Shown one piece after another: positions 1 to 10,151 of a stretch of 64,000 nucleotides of DNA. Each line of letters opens with the position of its first letter. The stretch's first letter is position 1. The stretch lies in NCBI GenBank assembly GCA_001464835.1, contig LNDS01000032.1:62001-126000 (forward strand), read 5' to 3'. The notes under the pieces were generated by a model. That model saw only the letters and a program-made list of their open reading frames with translations. It was not told the DNA's origin and did no database searches. A program made the translations under genes and the position numbers. The stretch is from Rhizobiales bacterium Ga0077525 (lineage in GTDB: Bacteria > Pseudomonadota > Alphaproteobacteria > Rhizobiales > Xanthobacteraceae).

Positions 1-1
1 C

Positions 2-256
2 GTGCCGATCGAGGAAGCGGTGCGCCTCGCACGCGGCGGCAAAGTGCGCCTCACCGGCAATGCCGCGAACATTCTCGCAGCCGCTTGGCCGACCAACGAC
101 CCGCCGTCTCTGGTCGAGCAATGCGCTGCGCCGGACATCGAATGGGTGGCGCGGCTCGGCGCTTCGGTGACGGAAAGCACCTCGCCGCCGAAGCCGTTGT
201 ACCTTCGGCCGCCCGATGCCCAGCCGCAAAACGCGGCGCAACTGGCGCGGCGATGA
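2..256 (+). CDS. tsaB: TsaB, tRNA t6A37 biosynthesis protein (C-terminal part, cut by window start)
   Basis: Only the last 84 or so residues are in the window, and the frame is open at the left edge. TsaB is the inactive-protease-like partner of TsaD in the complex that adds threonylcarbamoyl to A37 of ANN-decoding tRNAs. The visible tail carries the family ending, a PLYLRPPDA stretch followed by a short charged end. The stop overlaps the next gene's start (ATGA at 253-256), so it is translationally linked to rimI, the usual tsaB-rimI pairing. The GTG at base 2 is only the first start-like codon of the frame; the true start lies outside. Confidence 0.85.
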   Translation: MPIEEAVRLARGGKVRLTGNAANILAAAWPTNDPPSLVEQCAAPDIEWVARLGASVTESTSPPKPLYLRPPDAQPQNAAQLARR

Positions 257-738
257 TCGGCTTTCTCACAAAGCTATTCACGCGGCCCGATGCCGCGCTG
301 TCGGATGCGCAGCCGCGCGACGCCGGCGCCATCGCCGCGCTGCATGGCGCTTCGTTCCGGCGCGGCTGGAGCGATCAGGAAGTCGAAGGCCTGCTCACCG
401 ACCGCAACGTGATCGCGCAGCGCGCGCTCGTTGGACGCACGTTTGCCGGCTTCATCATGTCGCGCCTCGCCGCCGACGAAGCGGAAATTCTCTCGGTCGC
501 GGTCGCGCGCAACCAGCAGGGCCGTGGCCTTGCGCGGCAACTGCTCGAACTGCATTTGCGCCGCCTGGCCGGCCTTGGCGTGCGCACCGTGTTTCTCGAG
601 GTCGACGAGCACAACGCGCCGGCGATCCGGCTTTACAGCCGCAGCGGTTTCCGCGAAGTGTCGCGCCGAGAGAACTATTATCCGCAACCCGGCGGCCAAA
701 CCGCCGCCGCATTGGTGCTCCGCCGGGATATTGGCTAG
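253..738 (+). CDS. rimI: RimI, ribosomal protein S18 alanine N-acetyltransferase
   Basis: A 161-residue GNAT-fold acetyltransferase that transfers acetyl from acetyl-CoA to the N-terminal alanine of ribosomal protein S18. The acetyl-CoA loop is visible as RNQQGRGLARQLL near residues 88-100, and the family ending VDEHNAPAIRLYSRSGF is followed by an RENYYP segment typical of RimI. The start ATG at 253 overlaps the tsaB stop and gives the family's usual length, so I prefer it to the upstream in-frame ATG at 85. The short N-terminal extension (MIGFLTKLF) is common in Hyphomicrobiales. Confidence 0.9.
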   Translation: MIGFLTKLFTRPDAALSDAQPRDAGAIAALHGASFRRGWSDQEVEGLLTDRNVIAQRALVGRTFAGFIMSRLAADEAEILSVAVARNQQGRGLARQLLELHLRRLAGLGVRTVFLEVDEHNAPAIRLYSRSGFREVSRRENYYPQPGGQTAAALVLRRDIG

Positions 739-773
739 ACTGGCGTCCATCACATCCAGACGAGACGAAGATC

Positions 774-1226
774 GTGGCAGCGCCTGAGAAATCCATTACC
801 GAACGGCGAAATATCGAGGCGCTTTGCGCCGCCAAGGGCATGCGCATGACCGAGCAGCGCCGCACCATCGCGCGCGTTCTGGCCGACAGCGACGATCATC
901 CGGACGTCGAGGAATTGTACCGGCGCTGCGCCAGGGTCGATGACCGTATTTCGATTTCCACCGTGTACCGCACGGTGCGCCTGTTCGAGGATTCCGGCAT
1001 CATCGAACGGCACGATTTCCGCGAAGGCCGCGCCCGCTACGAGACCTCGACCGAAGGCCACCACGACCATCTCATCAATTTGCGCACCGGCGAGGTGATC
1101 GAATTCCAGTCCGAGGAGATCGAGCGTCTGCAGGCCGAAGTAGCGCGCAGGCTCGGCTACCGGCTGATCGATCACCGGCTTGAGCTGTACGCCGTGCCGC
1201 TCGACGACGACAAAACCAGTTCGTAA
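774..1226 (+). CDS. fur: Fur-family metalloregulator (Fur/Mur)
   Basis: A 150-residue Fur-family DNA-binding repressor. The winged helix is residues 20-85 (STVYRTVRLFEDSGI), followed by the regulatory metal site HHDH at 96-99 and LINLRTGEVIEF. The usual CxxC structural zinc pair after HHDH is absent, as in many alphaproteobacterial Fur/Mur proteins. In rhizobia the member at this locus is often a manganese-responsive Mur; the sequence alone does not settle iron or manganese. The start is the GTG at 774; the frame is open far upstream, but that part only shadows rimI. The stop TAA shares its last base with the plsC ATG at 1226. Confidence 0.88.
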   Translation: MAAPEKSITERRNIEALCAAKGMRMTEQRRTIARVLADSDDHPDVEELYRRCARVDDRISISTVYRTVRLFEDSGIIERHDFREGRARYETSTEGHHDHLINLRTGEVIEFQSEEIERLQAEVARRLGYRLIDHRLELYAVPLDDDKTSS

Positions 1227-2026
1227 TGCGCCCTTACTTCGTCGCCGCGTTTTTCTTCACCATGACGCCGTTGCTGATCGGCACGCAATGGCTGCTCGAG
1301 AAGCTCGGCCTGCCCGGCTGGGGCGTCATCGCCGTGCGCTATTATCGGTGCCTGTGCTGGATGCTCGGCATCCGCATTCACGTCGTCGGCGAGCCGGTGC
1401 GCGACCGCGCCGTGCTGTTCGTGTCCAATCACGGCTCGTGGGCCGACATTCTGGCGATCGGCGCGGTGGCGCCCATCGCCTTCGTCTCCAAGATCGAAGT
1501 CGCCAAATGGCCGCTGGTCGGCACTGCGGCGCGCTTGCAGAAGACCGTGTTCGTCGATCGCTCGCGCCGCTCGCAGACCGGCGACTCGATTGCCGAAATG
1601 GTGCAGCGCCTGTCCTCCGGCGTATCGATGGTGCTGTTCGCCGAAGGCACGTCGAGCGACGGCAACCGCGTGCTGCCGTTCCGCTCCGCCTTGATCGGCG
1701 CCGTGCGCGAAACCGCCGCGCGAACCGAGGGCGGCATGCTGATCCAGCCGATGTCGATCTGCTACACCGCGATCAACGGCATCCCGATGGGCCGCCAGCA
1801 CCGCCCGCTGGTCGCCTGGTATGGCGACACCGACTTCATGCCGCACATCAAGGCCTTCCTGCCGCGGGCCGCCATCGACATCACCATCAGCTATGGCGAA
1901 CCGATTGCCGCCGATGCGGCGACCGACCGCAAGGTGCTGGCCAAGGAGGTCGAAGCCGCCGTGCGCCGGCTCCTGAACACCTCGGTGCTCGGGAGGCCCT
2001 ATCCGGGGCCAGCGGTCGAGGCGTAA
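1226..2026 (+). CDS. plsC: 1-acyl-sn-glycerol-3-phosphate acyltransferase (PlsC family)
   Basis: A 266-residue lysophospholipid acyltransferase acting at the inner membrane, making phosphatidic acid from lysophosphatidic acid. The catalytic HX4D box is seen as NHGSWADI near residue 70, and the acceptor-binding box as FAEGTSSDG near residue 140. A hydrophobic segment at the N-terminus (residues 1-20) should anchor it. The gene starts on the last base of the fur stop. In rhizobia a paralogue (OlsA) makes ornithine lipids; no OlsB neighbour is present, so a phospholipid role is more likely. Confidence 0.87.
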   Translation: MRPYFVAAFFFTMTPLLIGTQWLLEKLGLPGWGVIAVRYYRCLCWMLGIRIHVVGEPVRDRAVLFVSNHGSWADILAIGAVAPIAFVSKIEVAKWPLVGTAARLQKTVFVDRSRRSQTGDSIAEMVQRLSSGVSMVLFAEGTSSDGNRVLPFRSALIGAVRETAARTEGGMLIQPMSICYTAINGIPMGRQHRPLVAWYGDTDFMPHIKAFLPRAAIDITISYGEPIAADAATDRKVLAKEVEAAVRRLLNTSVLGRPYPGPAVEA

Positions 2027-2109
2027 TATACCTTTAAAATCAAACATTTATGGCAAAGAGTCGGCTCGCCCCTGACGATCGGCCATCGACCTGCTACACA
2101 TCCGGCAGC

Positions 2110-3507
2110 ATGAACAGACCGCGCAAAGTCCACGTCAAATCCTTCGGCTGCCAGATGAACGTCTACGATTCCAATCGTATGGCGGACACATTGGCGCCCG
2201 AAGGTTACGTCGAAACTGCGACACCGGCCGAGGCCGACCTCATCATTCTCAACACCTGCCACATCCGTGAGAAGGCGGTCGACAAGGTCTATTCCGAAAT
2301 CGGCCGCATGCGCGAACTCAAGGACGCCGCGCAAGTCGAGGGCCGGCAGATGCTGATCGCGGTCGCCGGCTGCGTCGCACAGGCCGAGGGCCGCGAGATC
2401 ATCCGCCGCACCGACAGTGTCGATCTCGTTGTCGGTTCGCAGAATTATCACCGCCTGCCGTCGCTGCTGGCGCGGGCGCGCGATGGCGAGAAAATCGTCG
2501 ATACAGAATTTCCGCTCGAAGACAAATTCGACGCACTGGCGCAGCCATCGCCGCAAGCCATTGCCAAACGCGGCATCTCCTCTTTCGTCACCGTGCAGGA
2601 AGGCTGCGACAAGTTCTGCACTTTTTGCGTCGTGCCCTATACGCGCGGCGGCGAGACCTCGCGGCCGCTCGACAAGGTCATCGCCGATGTCGAAAAGCTC
2701 GCCGCCAACGGCGTGCGCGAAGTCACCTTGATCGGGCAGAACGTCAACGCCTATCACGGCCTTGATGCAAACGGCGCCCCCGTTACGCTCGGCCAGTTGC
2801 TGCGCCGCCTCGCGCGCGTGCCCGGCATCGCGCGCCTGCGCTACATGACCAGCCATCCGCGCGACATGCTCAGCACCATGTGCGACGACCTGATCGCCGC
2901 GCATGGCGACCTGCCGGCGCTGATGCCTTACGTGCATCTGCCGGTGCAGTCCGGCTCCGACCGCATATTGGCGGCGATGAACCGCAAGCACACGCGCGCG
3001 GAATACCTCGACGCCATCGCGCGCTTGCGCACGGCGCGCGCCGACATCGCCTTCACGTCGGATTTCATCGTCGGATTTCCCGGCGAGACCGAACAGGATT
3101 TCCGCGACACATTGGCCTTGGCGGAAGAGGTCAATTTCGCCACCGCCTACACCTTCATGTATTCGTCGCGGCCGGGAACCCCGGCGGCGGCGCTGGAGGA
3201 TCAGGTTCCCGACGCGGAAAAGGCCGAGCGCCTGCAACGGCTGCAGGCCGTCATCACCCGGCAATGGCGGACGTTTAACGCCTCATTTGTCGGCAAAACC
3301 ATGGATATTCTGGTCGAAAAGCCCGGTAAGCTCACTGGGCAACTGACCGGCCGCTCCCCATATCTGCAATCGGTGCACGTGATGGCGCAGCCTTCGCTGA
3401 TCGGCTCGATCGTGAAAGTCGTCATCACCGACGTCGGCACCAACACTTTGTTCGGCGAATTGACGGAAACCGCCCGCGCCTCCGCGCACGCCACATTGGG
3501 AGCTTGA
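2110..3507 (+). CDS. miaB: MiaB, tRNA-2-methylthio-N6-isopentenyladenosine37 methylthiotransferase
   Basis: A 465-residue radical SAM enzyme that thiomethylates i6A37 in tRNA. The N-terminal MTTase domain has three cluster cysteines (FGCQMN at residue 14, [15 protein letters not shown]). The radical SAM motif CxxxCxxC is in [17 protein letters not shown], and a C-terminal TRAM domain holds the last 70 residues. I chose the ATG at 2110 because homology begins at [15 protein letters not shown]; an in-frame ATG at 2050 would add 20 poorly conserved residues. It sits between plsC and phoH. Confidence 0.95.
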   Translation: MNRPRKVHVKSFGCQMNVYDSNRMADTLAPEGYVETATPAEADLIILNTCHIREKAVDKVYSEIGRMRELKDAAQVEGRQMLIAVAGCVAQAEGREIIRRTDSVDLVVGSQNYHRLPSLLARARDGEKIVDTEFPLEDKFDALAQPSPQAIAKRGISSFVTVQEGCDKFCTFCVVPYTRGGETSRPLDKVIADVEKLAANGVREVTLIGQNVNAYHGLDANGAPVTLGQLLRRLARVPGIARLRYMTSHPRDMLSTMCDDLIAAHGDLPALMPYVHLPVQSGSDRILAAMNRKHTRAEYLDAIARLRTARADIAFTSDFIVGFPGETEQDFRDTLALAEEVNFATAYTFMYSSRPGTPAAALEDQVPDAEKAERLQRLQAVITRQWRTFNASFVGKTMDILVEKPGKLTGQLTGRSPYLQSVHVMAQPSLIGSIVKVVITDVGTNTLFGELTETARASAHATLGA

Positions 3508-3514
3508 AAGCACC

Positions 3515-4543
3515 TTGCGAACATCGGATCCCGTGATCCCCGCCGCCGCCGTTTCCGAGGAGACGGCGAAAACGCAGATCGTGCTCGCTTTCGAGGATAA
3601 CAAGCTGGCCTCGGTGCTGTTCGGCCAGTACGGGCAGAACCTGGCGCTGGTCGAGCGCAAGCTCGGCGTGAAGGCCGACTCGCGCGGCAACCACGTCACC
3701 CTCGAAGGCTCGCGCGGCGCCTGCGAACAGGCGCGCCGCGTGCTCGAAGGCCTGTACGAACAGATCAAGCGCGGCCAGGAAGTCACCACCGGCGACGTCG
3801 AAGGCGCCATCCGCCAGGCCATCGCGCAGGGCTCGCTGTTCGATTTCGATCCGGCCGGCCGCTTTGCCTTTGAAGAAATCAATTTGCGCAAGCGGCCGGT
3901 GCGCGCCCGCACCGCGGCGCAGGACGGTTATATCCGCGCGCTGAAGAAATATTCGCTGGTGTTCGGCACCGGTCCCGCCGGCACCGGCAAGACCTGGCTC
4001 GCCGTGGCACAAGCCATCCAGATGTTCGAGCGCAAGGAAGTTGACCGCATCATCTTGTCGCGCCCGGCGGTCGAGGCCGGCGAACGCCTCGGCTTTTTGC
4101 CCGGCGACATGCGCGAAAAGGTCGATCCTTACTTGAGGCCAATCTACGACGCGCTGCACGACCTGATGGATGTGCGCATCGTCGAGCGCGCGCTGGAATC
4201 CGGCGATATCGAAATCGCGCCGCTCGCCTTCATGCGCGGCCGCACGCTGGCCAATGCCTGCGTCATTCTCGACGAGGCGCAGAACACCACGTCGATGCAG
4301 ATGAAAATGTTTTTGACGCGCCTCGGCGAGAACAGCCGCATGATCGTCACCGGCGATCCGTCGCAGGTCGATCTACCGCCAGGGCAAGTGTCCGGCCTCT
4401 CGGAAGCCGTGCGGCTGCTCGACGGCGTCGAGGGCGTCGGCCACGTCGCCTTCGGCGCGCAGGACGTCATCCGCCACGAACTCGTGCAGCGCATTGTCGA
4501 GGCCTATGACCGCGCCGCGCCCATCCGCGGGGACCGGCGATGA
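3515..4543 (+). CDS. phoH: PhoH-like ATPase
   Basis: A 342-residue PhoH-family P-loop ATPase of the type paired with YbeY; its role is inferred to be in RNA metabolism. An N-terminal KH-like region (residues 15-110) precedes the ATPase domain with Walker A GPAGTGKTWLAVAQAI and Walker B VILDEAQNTT. The start is a TTG at 3515, 7 bases after the miaB stop; a GTG at 3533 is an alternative. The stop overlaps the ybeY start by four bases (ATGA), the conserved phoH-ybeY arrangement. Confidence 0.9.
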   Translation: MRTSDPVIPAAAVSEETAKTQIVLAFEDNKLASVLFGQYGQNLALVERKLGVKADSRGNHVTLEGSRGACEQARRVLEGLYEQIKRGQEVTTGDVEGAIRQAIAQGSLFDFDPAGRFAFEEINLRKRPVRARTAAQDGYIRALKKYSLVFGTGPAGTGKTWLAVAQAIQMFERKEVDRIILSRPAVEAGERLGFLPGDMREKVDPYLRPIYDALHDLMDVRIVERALESGDIEIAPLAFMRGRTLANACVILDEAQNTTSMQMKMFLTRLGENSRMIVTGDPSQVDLPPGQVSGLSEAVRLLDGVEGVGHVAFGAQDVIRHELVQRIVEAYDRAAPIRGDRR

Positions 4544-5073
4544 GCGCCGCGACCAAATCGAAATCTTTGGCCAAAGCACCGCCGGCGGTTGAAATCGACG
4601 TGCAATCGCCGCTCTGGGAGGCGCAGCCCGGCGCCGAAGCCGCCGTGCGCGCGGCCATCGCGGCTGCCGCCGCACACTCAACATCCGGCGGCGAAGTGAG
4701 TATCCTGCTGACCGATGATTCGGCGGTGCGCGTCTTGAACAAGCAATGGCGCGGCATCGACAAGGCGACCAACGTGCTGTCGTTTCCCGCGCCTGAAACA
4801 ATGTCCAAAGGCGACGCCGGAATTCTCGGCGACATCGTCATCGCCTATGAAACACTCGTGCGGGAATGCGCCGATGAAAACCGCGACTTCCTTCATCACC
4901 TCAGCCACCTCACGGTGCATGGCTATCTCCACCTCGTCGGCTACGACCACCAGACCGATGCGCAGGCCAACGACATGGAAGCGCTCGAAAGCAAGATCAT
5001 GACGCGCATGCAGTTGCCCGATCCCTGGCAAAATAACCGGCAAGATAGCAGCCGCGAACAGAGCGGCGCCTGA
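4540..5073 (+). CDS. ybeY: YbeY, endoribonuclease for 16S rRNA maturation
   Basis: A 177-residue single-domain metalloprotein that takes part in 16S rRNA 3'-end processing and ribosome quality control. The zinc-binding motif H-x3-H-x5-H is seen in HLTVHGYLHLVGYDHQTD near residues 123-140. It is a little longer than the E. coli protein because of an N-terminal extension and a charged tail. It is translationally coupled to phoH by ATGA and is followed after 5 bases by the CorC/HlyC gene, the standard order. Confidence 0.93.
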   Translation: MSAATKSKSLAKAPPAVEIDVQSPLWEAQPGAEAAVRAAIAAAAAHSTSGGEVSILLTDDSAVRVLNKQWRGIDKATNVLSFPAPETMSKGDAGILGDIVIAYETLVRECADENRDFLHHLSHLTVHGYLHLVGYDHQTDAQANDMEALESKIMTRMQLPDPWQNNRQDSSREQSGA

Positions 5074-5078
5074 TCGCC

Positions 5079-6248
5079 ATGCCTGACAGCGACACATCCA
5101 GTTCTTTGGATAACTCCCCGTTCGAGCCGCGCCATTTGCCGGTGGTGGCCGCCAAGCCGCATGAGAACGGCGGCAACTGGTTCACCCGCACCTTCCGCAA
5201 TCTGTTCGGCTTGAAGCCCGGCTCGATCCGCGCCGACCTCAAGGACGTGCTCGACGACCTGTCGCCGAACGAATCCGGCTTCTCGCCGGAAGAAAGCCGG
5301 ATGCTCAAGAACATCCTGGGCTTGCGCGAACGCCGCGTCGGCGACGTCATGGTGCCACGCGCCGATATCATCGCCGTGCAGCAGGACATCCAGATCGGCG
5401 AACTGGTCAAGGTTTTCGAGGGCGCCGGCCATTCGCGCCTGGTCGTCTATGGCGACACCCTCGACGATCCGGTCGGCATGGTGCACATCCGCGATCTCAT
5501 TGCCTTCATGACCATGCGCGCCGCGGTCGATCCGGAGAAAAACGCCAAACGCAAGAAGCCGCTGCCGGCCGGCCTCGATTTCAAGACGCTCGATCTCGCA
5601 ATGCCGTTGTCATCCGCCAAGATCGTGCGCGAAATCCTGTTCGTGCCGCCGTCGGCCCGCGTCATCGATCTTTTGGAGCGCATGCAGGCCAAGCAGATTC
5701 ATCTGGCTTTGGTGGTCGATGAATATGGCGGCACCGACGGCATCGTTTCCATCGAGGACATCGTCGAGCAGATCGTCGGCGAAATCGCCGATGAGCACGA
5801 CGAGGACGAGAGCGCCGACGTCGTGCGCCAGCCGAACGGCTCCTACATCGCCGATGCGCGCGCCAAGATCGAGGACGTCGTCAGCATTGTCGGTCACGAC
5901 TTCGACATCGGCGACGCGGCGGAAGAAGTCGATACGCTCGGCGGCTATCTGGTGACGCGCGCCGGCCGCCTGCCGCTGCGCGGCGAACTTATCCCGGGCC
6001 CCGGCCTGTTCGAGTTCGAAGTGCTCGACGCCGATCCGCGCCGCGTCAAGCGCGTGCGCATCAGCCGGCTGACCGAGCGGCGCGAGAAGCCGCGCGAAAC
6101 GCCGCGCGAGCAGGCCCGCGAAGCGACGCGCAAGCGCGCCGAGCCGGACGCGGTGCTGGCCGGCCACGCGCCACCGACGCTCGATCTCGATGAACCGGCA
6201 CGTCCGAAGGACGACAGCACGTCTCCCGCAGGCAAGCCGCGTCCGTGA
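5079..6248 (+). CDS. CorC/HlyC-family CBS-domain protein
   Basis: A 389-residue cytosolic protein with paired CBS domains (about residues 85-225, including VGDVMVPRADI and LVVDEYGGTDGIVSIEDIVEQIVG) and a C-terminal CorC_HlyC FAD-binding-like domain (about 245-335). It belongs to the family named for magnesium and cobalt efflux, but lacks the membrane DUF21 part. Its genomic partnership with ybeY and lnt is widely conserved. The tail after residue 335 is rich in Arg, Glu and Pro and probably disordered. Its stop overlaps the lnt GTG by four bases. Confidence 0.87.
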   Translation: MPDSDTSSSLDNSPFEPRHLPVVAAKPHENGGNWFTRTFRNLFGLKPGSIRADLKDVLDDLSPNESGFSPEESRMLKNILGLRERRVGDVMVPRADIIAVQQDIQIGELVKVFEGAGHSRLVVYGDTLDDPVGMVHIRDLIAFMTMRAAVDPEKNAKRKKPLPAGLDFKTLDLAMPLSSAKIVREILFVPPSARVIDLLERMQAKQIHLALVVDEYGGTDGIVSIEDIVEQIVGEIADEHDEDESADVVRQPNGSYIADARAKIEDVVSIVGHDFDIGDAAEEVDTLGGYLVTRAGRLPLRGELIPGPGLFEFEVLDADPRRVKRVRISRLTERREKPRETPREQAREATRKRAEPDAVLAGHAPPTLDLDEPARPKDDSTSPAGKPRP

Positions 6249-7837
6249 TCGCCCGCCTCGCCACGCAAGGCTCGCATGCAATTGTCCTCGCTTACGGCTG
6301 GCGCCGCGCCTTGATTGCAATCGTCGCTGGCGCGGCATCGGCGCTGGCGCTGGCGCCGTTCAACGCCTGGCCTATTCTGTTCGTCACGCTGCCGGTGCTG
6401 GTCTGGCTGGTTGACGGCTCCGCCGCCGGCCGCTGGAGCGGCGCCTGGACCGCCGCGATCGCCGGCTGGTGTTTCGGCTTCGGCTTCTTCGTCGCCGGAC
6501 TTTACTGGATCGGTTTCGCCTTTCTCGTCGATGCCAAGACCTTCGGTTGGCTGTTGCCGTTCGCGGTCGCCGGCCTGCCGGCCTATCTGGCGATCTTCAC
6601 CGGATTGGGTTTGGCGGCGGCGCGGCTGATCTGGGTGCGCGGCCCGGAGCGCATTCTGGCGCTCGCCGCCATGATGACGATGGCCGAATGGCTGCGCGGC
6701 CATGTGCTCACCGGCTTCCCCTGGAACACGTTCGGCTATGCGCTGACCGAACCCTTGGTGCTGGCGCAAAGCGTTTCGCTGATCGGTATCTGGGGGCTCA
6801 CCTTTGTCGCCATCGCGGTATGCGCGACCCCGGCCGTGCTGGCCGATGACCGCATCGATACGCCGCGCCCCTATCGCGCGCTCATGATCGCCGCGCTCGT
6901 CCTTGCCGGACTAACCGCCTACGGCGCGGCGCGGCTGATCGCGCACCCGACGACATATGTCGACGGCGTCAAGCTGCGCATCATGCAGCCGAACCTCCAG
7001 CAGGATGTGAAGTTCAACTACGCCGCCAAGGATCAGGTGATGGCGCGGTATCTGGCTCTGTCCGACCGCGCCACCGGGCCGCAATCGAACGGCGTGCGCG
7101 ATATCACGCACCTGATCTGGCCCGAGTCGGCGTTTCCGTTTTTTCTGGCGCGCGAGCCCGATGCGCTGGCGCAGATCGCTGCGATGTTAAAACCGGGGAC
7201 CGAACTTATCACCGGCGCGGTGCGTCCGGCGACGGTTGCATCCGGGCCGCGCGCCTACAATTCCGTTTATGTCATCGATCCCGACGGATCGATCCACGGC
7301 ATATACGATAAAGTGCATCTGGTGCCGTTCGGCGAGTATTTGCCGTTCCAGACTTTGCTCGAGCGACTCGGGTTGCGGCAGTTAACCAAGCAGGTCGGCG
7401 GCTTCCTGTCCGGCGGACGGCGCCGCGCCATGGAGGTGCCGGGCGCACCGAAAATGCTGCCGCTGATCTGCTACGAGGCGATCTTTCCAGCCGCCGCGGT
7501 GCCGCCCGGCGAGCGGCCGGGATGGCTCGTAAATCTCACCAATGACGGCTGGTTTGGCATCAGCACCGGGCCTTATCAGCATTTCCAGCAGGCGCGCATT
7601 CTCGCCATCGCCCAAGGCTTGCCGCTGGTCCGCGCGGCCAATACCGGCATTTCCGGCATCGTCGATCCGGTCGGCCGGATCGTTCAATCGTTACCGCTGG
7701 GGGTCGAAAACGTACTGGATGGCGGGCTGCCGAAAGCGGTTTCCCCCACTCTTTTTGCTACAATTGGCGAATACCCGTTGATTCTAATGGTGGTTGCAAG
7801 TTTGCTAGCGGTCTCGCGCCGGCGGTTACACTCGTAG
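6245..7837 (+). CDS. lnt: Lnt, apolipoprotein N-acyltransferase
   Basis: A 530-residue inner membrane enzyme adding the third acyl chain to the N-terminal cysteine of lipoproteins. About six hydrophobic segments cover residues 1-235, followed by a periplasmic nitrilase-type domain whose Glu-Lys-Cys triad is visible (WPESAFPF, YDKVHLVPFGEYLPF, LICYEAIFP). A final hydrophobic helix is near the C-terminus. The GTG start at 6245 overlaps the stop of the CorC gene, so the pair is translationally coupled. Confidence 0.94.
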   Translation: MIARLATQGSHAIVLAYGWRRALIAIVAGAASALALAPFNAWPILFVTLPVLVWLVDGSAAGRWSGAWTAAIAGWCFGFGFFVAGLYWIGFAFLVDAKTFGWLLPFAVAGLPAYLAIFTGLGLAAARLIWVRGPERILALAAMMTMAEWLRGHVLTGFPWNTFGYALTEPLVLAQSVSLIGIWGLTFVAIAVCATPAVLADDRIDTPRPYRALMIAALVLAGLTAYGAARLIAHPTTYVDGVKLRIMQPNLQQDVKFNYAAKDQVMARYLALSDRATGPQSNGVRDITHLIWPESAFPFFLAREPDALAQIAAMLKPGTELITGAVRPATVASGPRAYNSVYVIDPDGSIHGIYDKVHLVPFGEYLPFQTLLERLGLRQLTKQVGGFLSGGRRRAMEVPGAPKMLPLICYEAIFPAAAVPPGERPGWLVNLTNDGWFGISTGPYQHFQQARILAIAQGLPLVRAANTGISGIVDPVGRIVQSLPLGVENVLDGGLPKAVSPTLFATIGEYPLILMVVASLLAVSRRRLHS

Positions 7838-7924
7838 GTCTTGCGTTCAGTCCGGATAGTGGACGAAATTGTTTTGCGAAATAACACCGTGTCGTTGCGC
7901 CGCACTTACAAACAGCGTTACGAC

Positions 7925-7958
7925 GTGAAAACTATTGATAATTATCAGTAATTTTCAC
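7925..7958. promoter_or_regulatory. 34-bp AT-rich inverted repeat upstream of XRE regulator
   Basis: A dyad centred at 7941.5. The inner TGATAATTATCA (7936-7947) is a perfect 12-bp palindrome, and the outer arms GTGAAAA (7925-7931) and TTTTCAC (7952-7958) pair perfectly about the same centre; 30 of 34 positions are symmetric. It lies 100 bp before the XRE gene in an otherwise GC-rich genome. Inference: an operator, possibly for autoregulation by the XRE protein. Confidence 0.55.
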
Positions 7959-8057
7959 TCTTCTTTGAGTGTACTGCGAACAGGCGCGAAATCACGGATT
8001 GCGTTAAGGGGATGAGTTGTGACATTACGCTCCGCAACGGCGGCATAGGAGATATTG

Positions 8058-8459
8058 ATGGCTAAGAAGGCACCCAATCCGATTGATAAGCATGTTGGCT
8101 CGCGTGTTCGCATGCGCCGGATGATGCTGAGCATGAGTCAGGAAAAGCTCGGCGACGCCCTCGGCCTGACTTTCCAGCAAGTTCAGAAATACGAAAAGGG
8201 CACCAACCGCATCGGCGCCAGCCGGTTGCAGGCGATCGCCAATATCCTGCAAGTCCCGGTTTCGTTTTTCTTCGAAGGCGCGCCGCATACGCCGGGCCAG
8301 TCGGGCGGCATGGGCGAAGCGCCGTCGCCGGCCTACGTCTCCGACTTCCTCGCCACGTCGGATGGCCTGTCGCTGACCAAGTCGTTCATGAAGATCAAGA
8401 GCAGCAAGCTGCGCCGGCGCATTGTCGATCTGGTCGAGCAGATTGCCGGCGAAGAATAG
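8058..8459 (+). CDS. XRE-family transcriptional regulator (rhizobial PraR/PhrR-like)
   Basis: A 133-residue regulator with an N-terminal helix-turn-helix (residues 11-65, RVRMRRMMLSMSQEKLGDAL then FQQVQKYEKGTNRI) and a C-terminal half ending in a basic and acidic helix. The shape and sequence match the short XRE proteins of rhizobia that include PraR and PhrR, some linked to quorum sensing or acid response; the exact role here is unknown. The ATG at 8058 is chosen over a TTG one codon earlier, with AGGAGA about 8 bases upstream. A large dyad lies upstream. Confidence 0.8.
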   Translation: MAKKAPNPIDKHVGSRVRMRRMMLSMSQEKLGDALGLTFQQVQKYEKGTNRIGASRLQAIANILQVPVSFFFEGAPHTPGQSGGMGEAPSPAYVSDFLATSDGLSLTKSFMKIKSSKLRRRIVDLVEQIAGEE

Positions 8460-8482
8460 GCCGCGCATCGCCTTGGAACATC

Positions 8483-8502
8483 GCGGGGGCTTTGTCCCCC
8501 GC
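8483..8502 (+). terminator. GC-rich hairpin after XRE gene
   Basis: GCGGGGG (8483-8489) pairs with CCCCCGC (8496-8502) across a 6-base loop, 24 bases after the stop. No T run follows, so it may act as a weak or Rho-assisted terminator or as a 3'-end protecting stem. Confidence 0.4.
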
Positions 8503-8556
8503 CGTGCTTCGCTTTAAGCGCGCATTGACGATTTTCCCGGCAAACGGCTTTGTAGG

Positions 8557-8601
8557 GCGAACCGTCCCTTGATCAACCGTCTTTTGGCAAACCGTCCCAT
8601 G
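8557..8601. repeat. Three tandem 15-bp repeats upstream of metK
   Basis: Three contiguous 15-base units (8557-8571, 8572-8586, 8587-8601) share the core AACCGTC at exactly the same position (8560, 8575, 8590) and end in TTG or ATG. Unit 2 has CTTTTG where the others have CCCTTG or CCCATG. The array lies 120 bp before the metK start. Inference: a multimeric regulator site or an iteron-like array; chance is possible but the exact register argues against it. Confidence 0.5.
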
Positions 8602-8721
8602 CGGGCCTGTGGCTATTGCCCAACTTCGCCCGCACCTTGACGTTGCACGCGACCACTGTAAGAACCTCCCCCGAACGTGACACGACGCGGTCTGACACCG
8701 CGGACACGGGAGGGGTTCATC

Positions 8722-9996
<1,275 letters not shown>

Positions 9997-10000
9997 TTAT

Positions 10001-10072
10001 CCGGTCACCCCCGCGCATAGGGCCGGCGAACGCCGGCCCGTCAAAAGCAAAAGCGGGGATCCAGCTCTTAAG
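10001..10072. repeat. Degenerate palindromic intergenic repeat
   Basis: Contains GGCCGGCG and GCCGGCCC arms around AAC, and CCCCCGC with GCGGGGATCCAG further on. This is a worn version of the palindromic element seen at 10878-10951 and 37281-37379. It sits between the metK stop and the metK terminator. Confidence 0.45.
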
Positions 10073-10075
10073 AGT

Positions 10076-10106
10076 AAAAATGGCCGGGCCTCGCCCCGGC
10101 CATTTT
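10076..10106 (+). terminator. Rho-independent terminator after metK
   Basis: TGGCCGGG (10081-10088) pairs with CCCGGCCA (10095-10102), followed by TTTT and preceded by AAAAA, so it could act on both strands. Confidence 0.75.
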
Positions 10107-10151
10107 CTTTTCTGTTGCGGCAATGCGCGGAAACGGGGCATCCCTACCGCA

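Noticed and set aside
8557..8601. CRISPR array
   Set aside because: The units are contiguous 15-mers without spacers, and no cas gene is in the window.
8460..8721. A SAM riboswitch before metK
   Set aside because: I could not find a recognisable SAM-II, SAM/SAH or SAM-I fold; only the repeats and a hairpin are seen. A covariance search would be needed to rule it out fully.
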